From CAYJRR01 sp964372275 [NCBI: uncultured bacterium] (GTDB lineage Bacteria; CAYJRR01), in the NCBI GenBank assembly GCA_964372275.1, contig CAYJRR010000004.1:8093-72092 (forward strand): a stretch of 64,000 nucleotides of DNA. The letters are read 5' to 3'. Numbering within the stretch: position 1 is the first letter of the stretch; every line of letters starts with the position of its first letter. This document shows positions 63,321-64,000 of this stretch, piece by piece. The position numbers and the translations under genes are program-made. The notes beneath the pieces were generated by a model. The model saw only the letters and a list, made by a program, of their open reading frames with translations, did not search any database and was not told where the DNA came from.

Positions 63321-64000
63321 CGACCCTCCGTCCGCTTGTGGGCGCGGGTGAGGCCGACGAACGATACGTGCCACAGCGGCACCACCGGTAGATCGCGCGC
63401 GACGATCCGCTGCGCCTCGGCGTAGATCGCCACGCGGGCCGCCGGATCGAGCTCGGCGGCGCCGTTCGCGAGCCACCGGTCGAGCTCGGGGTTGCGATAG
63501 CCGCCGCGGTTGGACGAGGAGCCGTCGGGGGGAACGTTCTCCGATCCGAGCAGCCAACGCAGGAAGTCGGGATCGGCGATCGCCGCCGAGGTCAGGGTGT
63601 AGATCTCGAAGTTCCCCGTCTGCACGTCGTGGAAGAAGACCCCCCACTCGGCCGGACGGATCGTGAGCCGGATCCCCACCCGCCGGAGGTCCTCGCGGAT
63701 CACCTTGGCCACCGCAATCGCCAGATCGCCGGTGGAGGTCTTGTACTCGAGGGCGAGGCGCACGCCGTCCGGTCCCGGGACAAGACCCGCCTCGTCGAGC
63801 AGGCGCGCCGCCTCGGCCGGGTCGTACGGGGGGGGGCGCACGCCGTCCGCCGCCGGACCGGCGACCGCGAACGGATCGTCGGCGGCGAACGGAACTGCCG
63901 CGACGATCCCCTGTCCTTCCAGCTTGTGGCGCACCAACGCCTCGCGATCGATCGCGGCCGCGATGGCGCGCCGCACCCGCAGGTCCCGGAGCGACGGATG
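63317..64000 (-). CDS. Peptide ABC transporter substrate-binding protein (SBP family 5), start beyond window
   Basis: Only the C-terminal ~227 residues are in the window. VRRAIAAAIDREALVRHKLEG and ARLLDEAGLVPGPDGVRLALE are characteristic of family 5 (DppA/OppA) binding proteins, as are EDLRRVGIRLTIRPAEWG and the final VVPLWHVSFVGLTR. The protein binds peptides in the periplasm and delivers them to the two permeases. The 5' end, including the signal, lies beyond position 64000. Confidence 0.93.
   Translation of the reverse strand, partial: HPSLRDLRVRRAIAAAIDREALVRHKLEGQGIVAAVPFAADDPFAVAGPAADGVRPPPYDPAEAARLLDEAGLVPGPDGVRLALEYKTSTGDLAIAVAKVIREDLRRVGIRLTIRPAEWGVFFHDVQTGNFEIYTLTSAAIADPDFLRWLLGSENVPPDGSSSNRGGYRNPELDRWLANGAAELDPAARVAIYAEAQRIVARDLPVVPLWHVSFVGLTRAHKRTEGR

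Overview
The window is about 70% G+C bacterial DNA. It is gene-dense, with many GTG and TTG starts, stop/start overlaps of four bases, and an unusually large number of secreted lipoproteins with Asp-rich or Thr/Pro-rich linkers. DUF1501-type Tat proteins, a Bat/MoxR-type operon, lysine-fermentation genes and a probable selenoprotein fit an uncultured Gram-negative lineage near the former Deltaproteobacteria (Myxococcota, Desulfobacterota, Binatota or similar). No rRNA or tRNA gene is present, so the lineage is an inference. Both window edges cut genes.

Layout. 1-3607: divergent acyl-CoA synthetase and acyl-CoA dehydrogenase around a 447-base regulatory gap. 3660-4761: an unknown secreted protein whose start looks frameshifted. 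4993-18673: a long co-directional envelope/stress operon (DUF4175-like coiled coil, gluzincin peptidase with TPRs, MoxR AAA+ ATPase, DUF58, BatA/VWA, DUF4159, VWA/GATase-like protein, lipoprotein). 18862-25392: lipoproteins and two hotdog thioesterases. 25407-27459: 3,5-diaminohexanoate dehydrogenase (kdd) and a GAF-GGDEF diguanylate cyclase. 27441-31352 (minus): a three-gene DUF1501 export operon. 31505-34228: penicillin-acylase-like lipoprotein. 34374-34978: Gly-rich RRM protein and a small basic protein. 35013-36404: a DUF2652-methyltransferase protein read through an in-frame TGA followed by a bacterial SECIS-like hairpin. 36432-41686 (minus): six tightly packed genes, all for exported proteins of unknown role. 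41822-42450: an RHH/PIN toxin-antitoxin pair with repeated operators. 42560-48348: lysine fermentation genes kamA, kamD, kamE, kal, kce. 48350-64000: mostly peptidoglycan recycling (anmK, amgK, murU, nagA, nagZ, a SIS protein, a C26 hydrolase, a peptide ABC transporter), interrupted by small accessory genes at 50146-53652.

How the genes work together. KamA, KamDE, Kdd, Kce and Kal carry lysine through beta-lysine, 3,5-diaminohexanoate and 3-keto-5-aminohexanoate to 3-aminobutyryl-CoA and crotonyl-CoA; kdd sits 16 kb from the rest. NagZ, AnmK, AmgK and MurU would salvage N-acetylmuramic acid into UDP-MurNAc, with NagA handling GlcNAc-6-P and the ABC transporter bringing in peptides.

The observations most worth following are the likely selenocysteine codon at 36231-36233, the unexplained six-gene exported operon, and two AT-rich inverted-repeat elements (10754-10871 and 58663-58784), one of which appears to supply the start of a lipoprotein gene.
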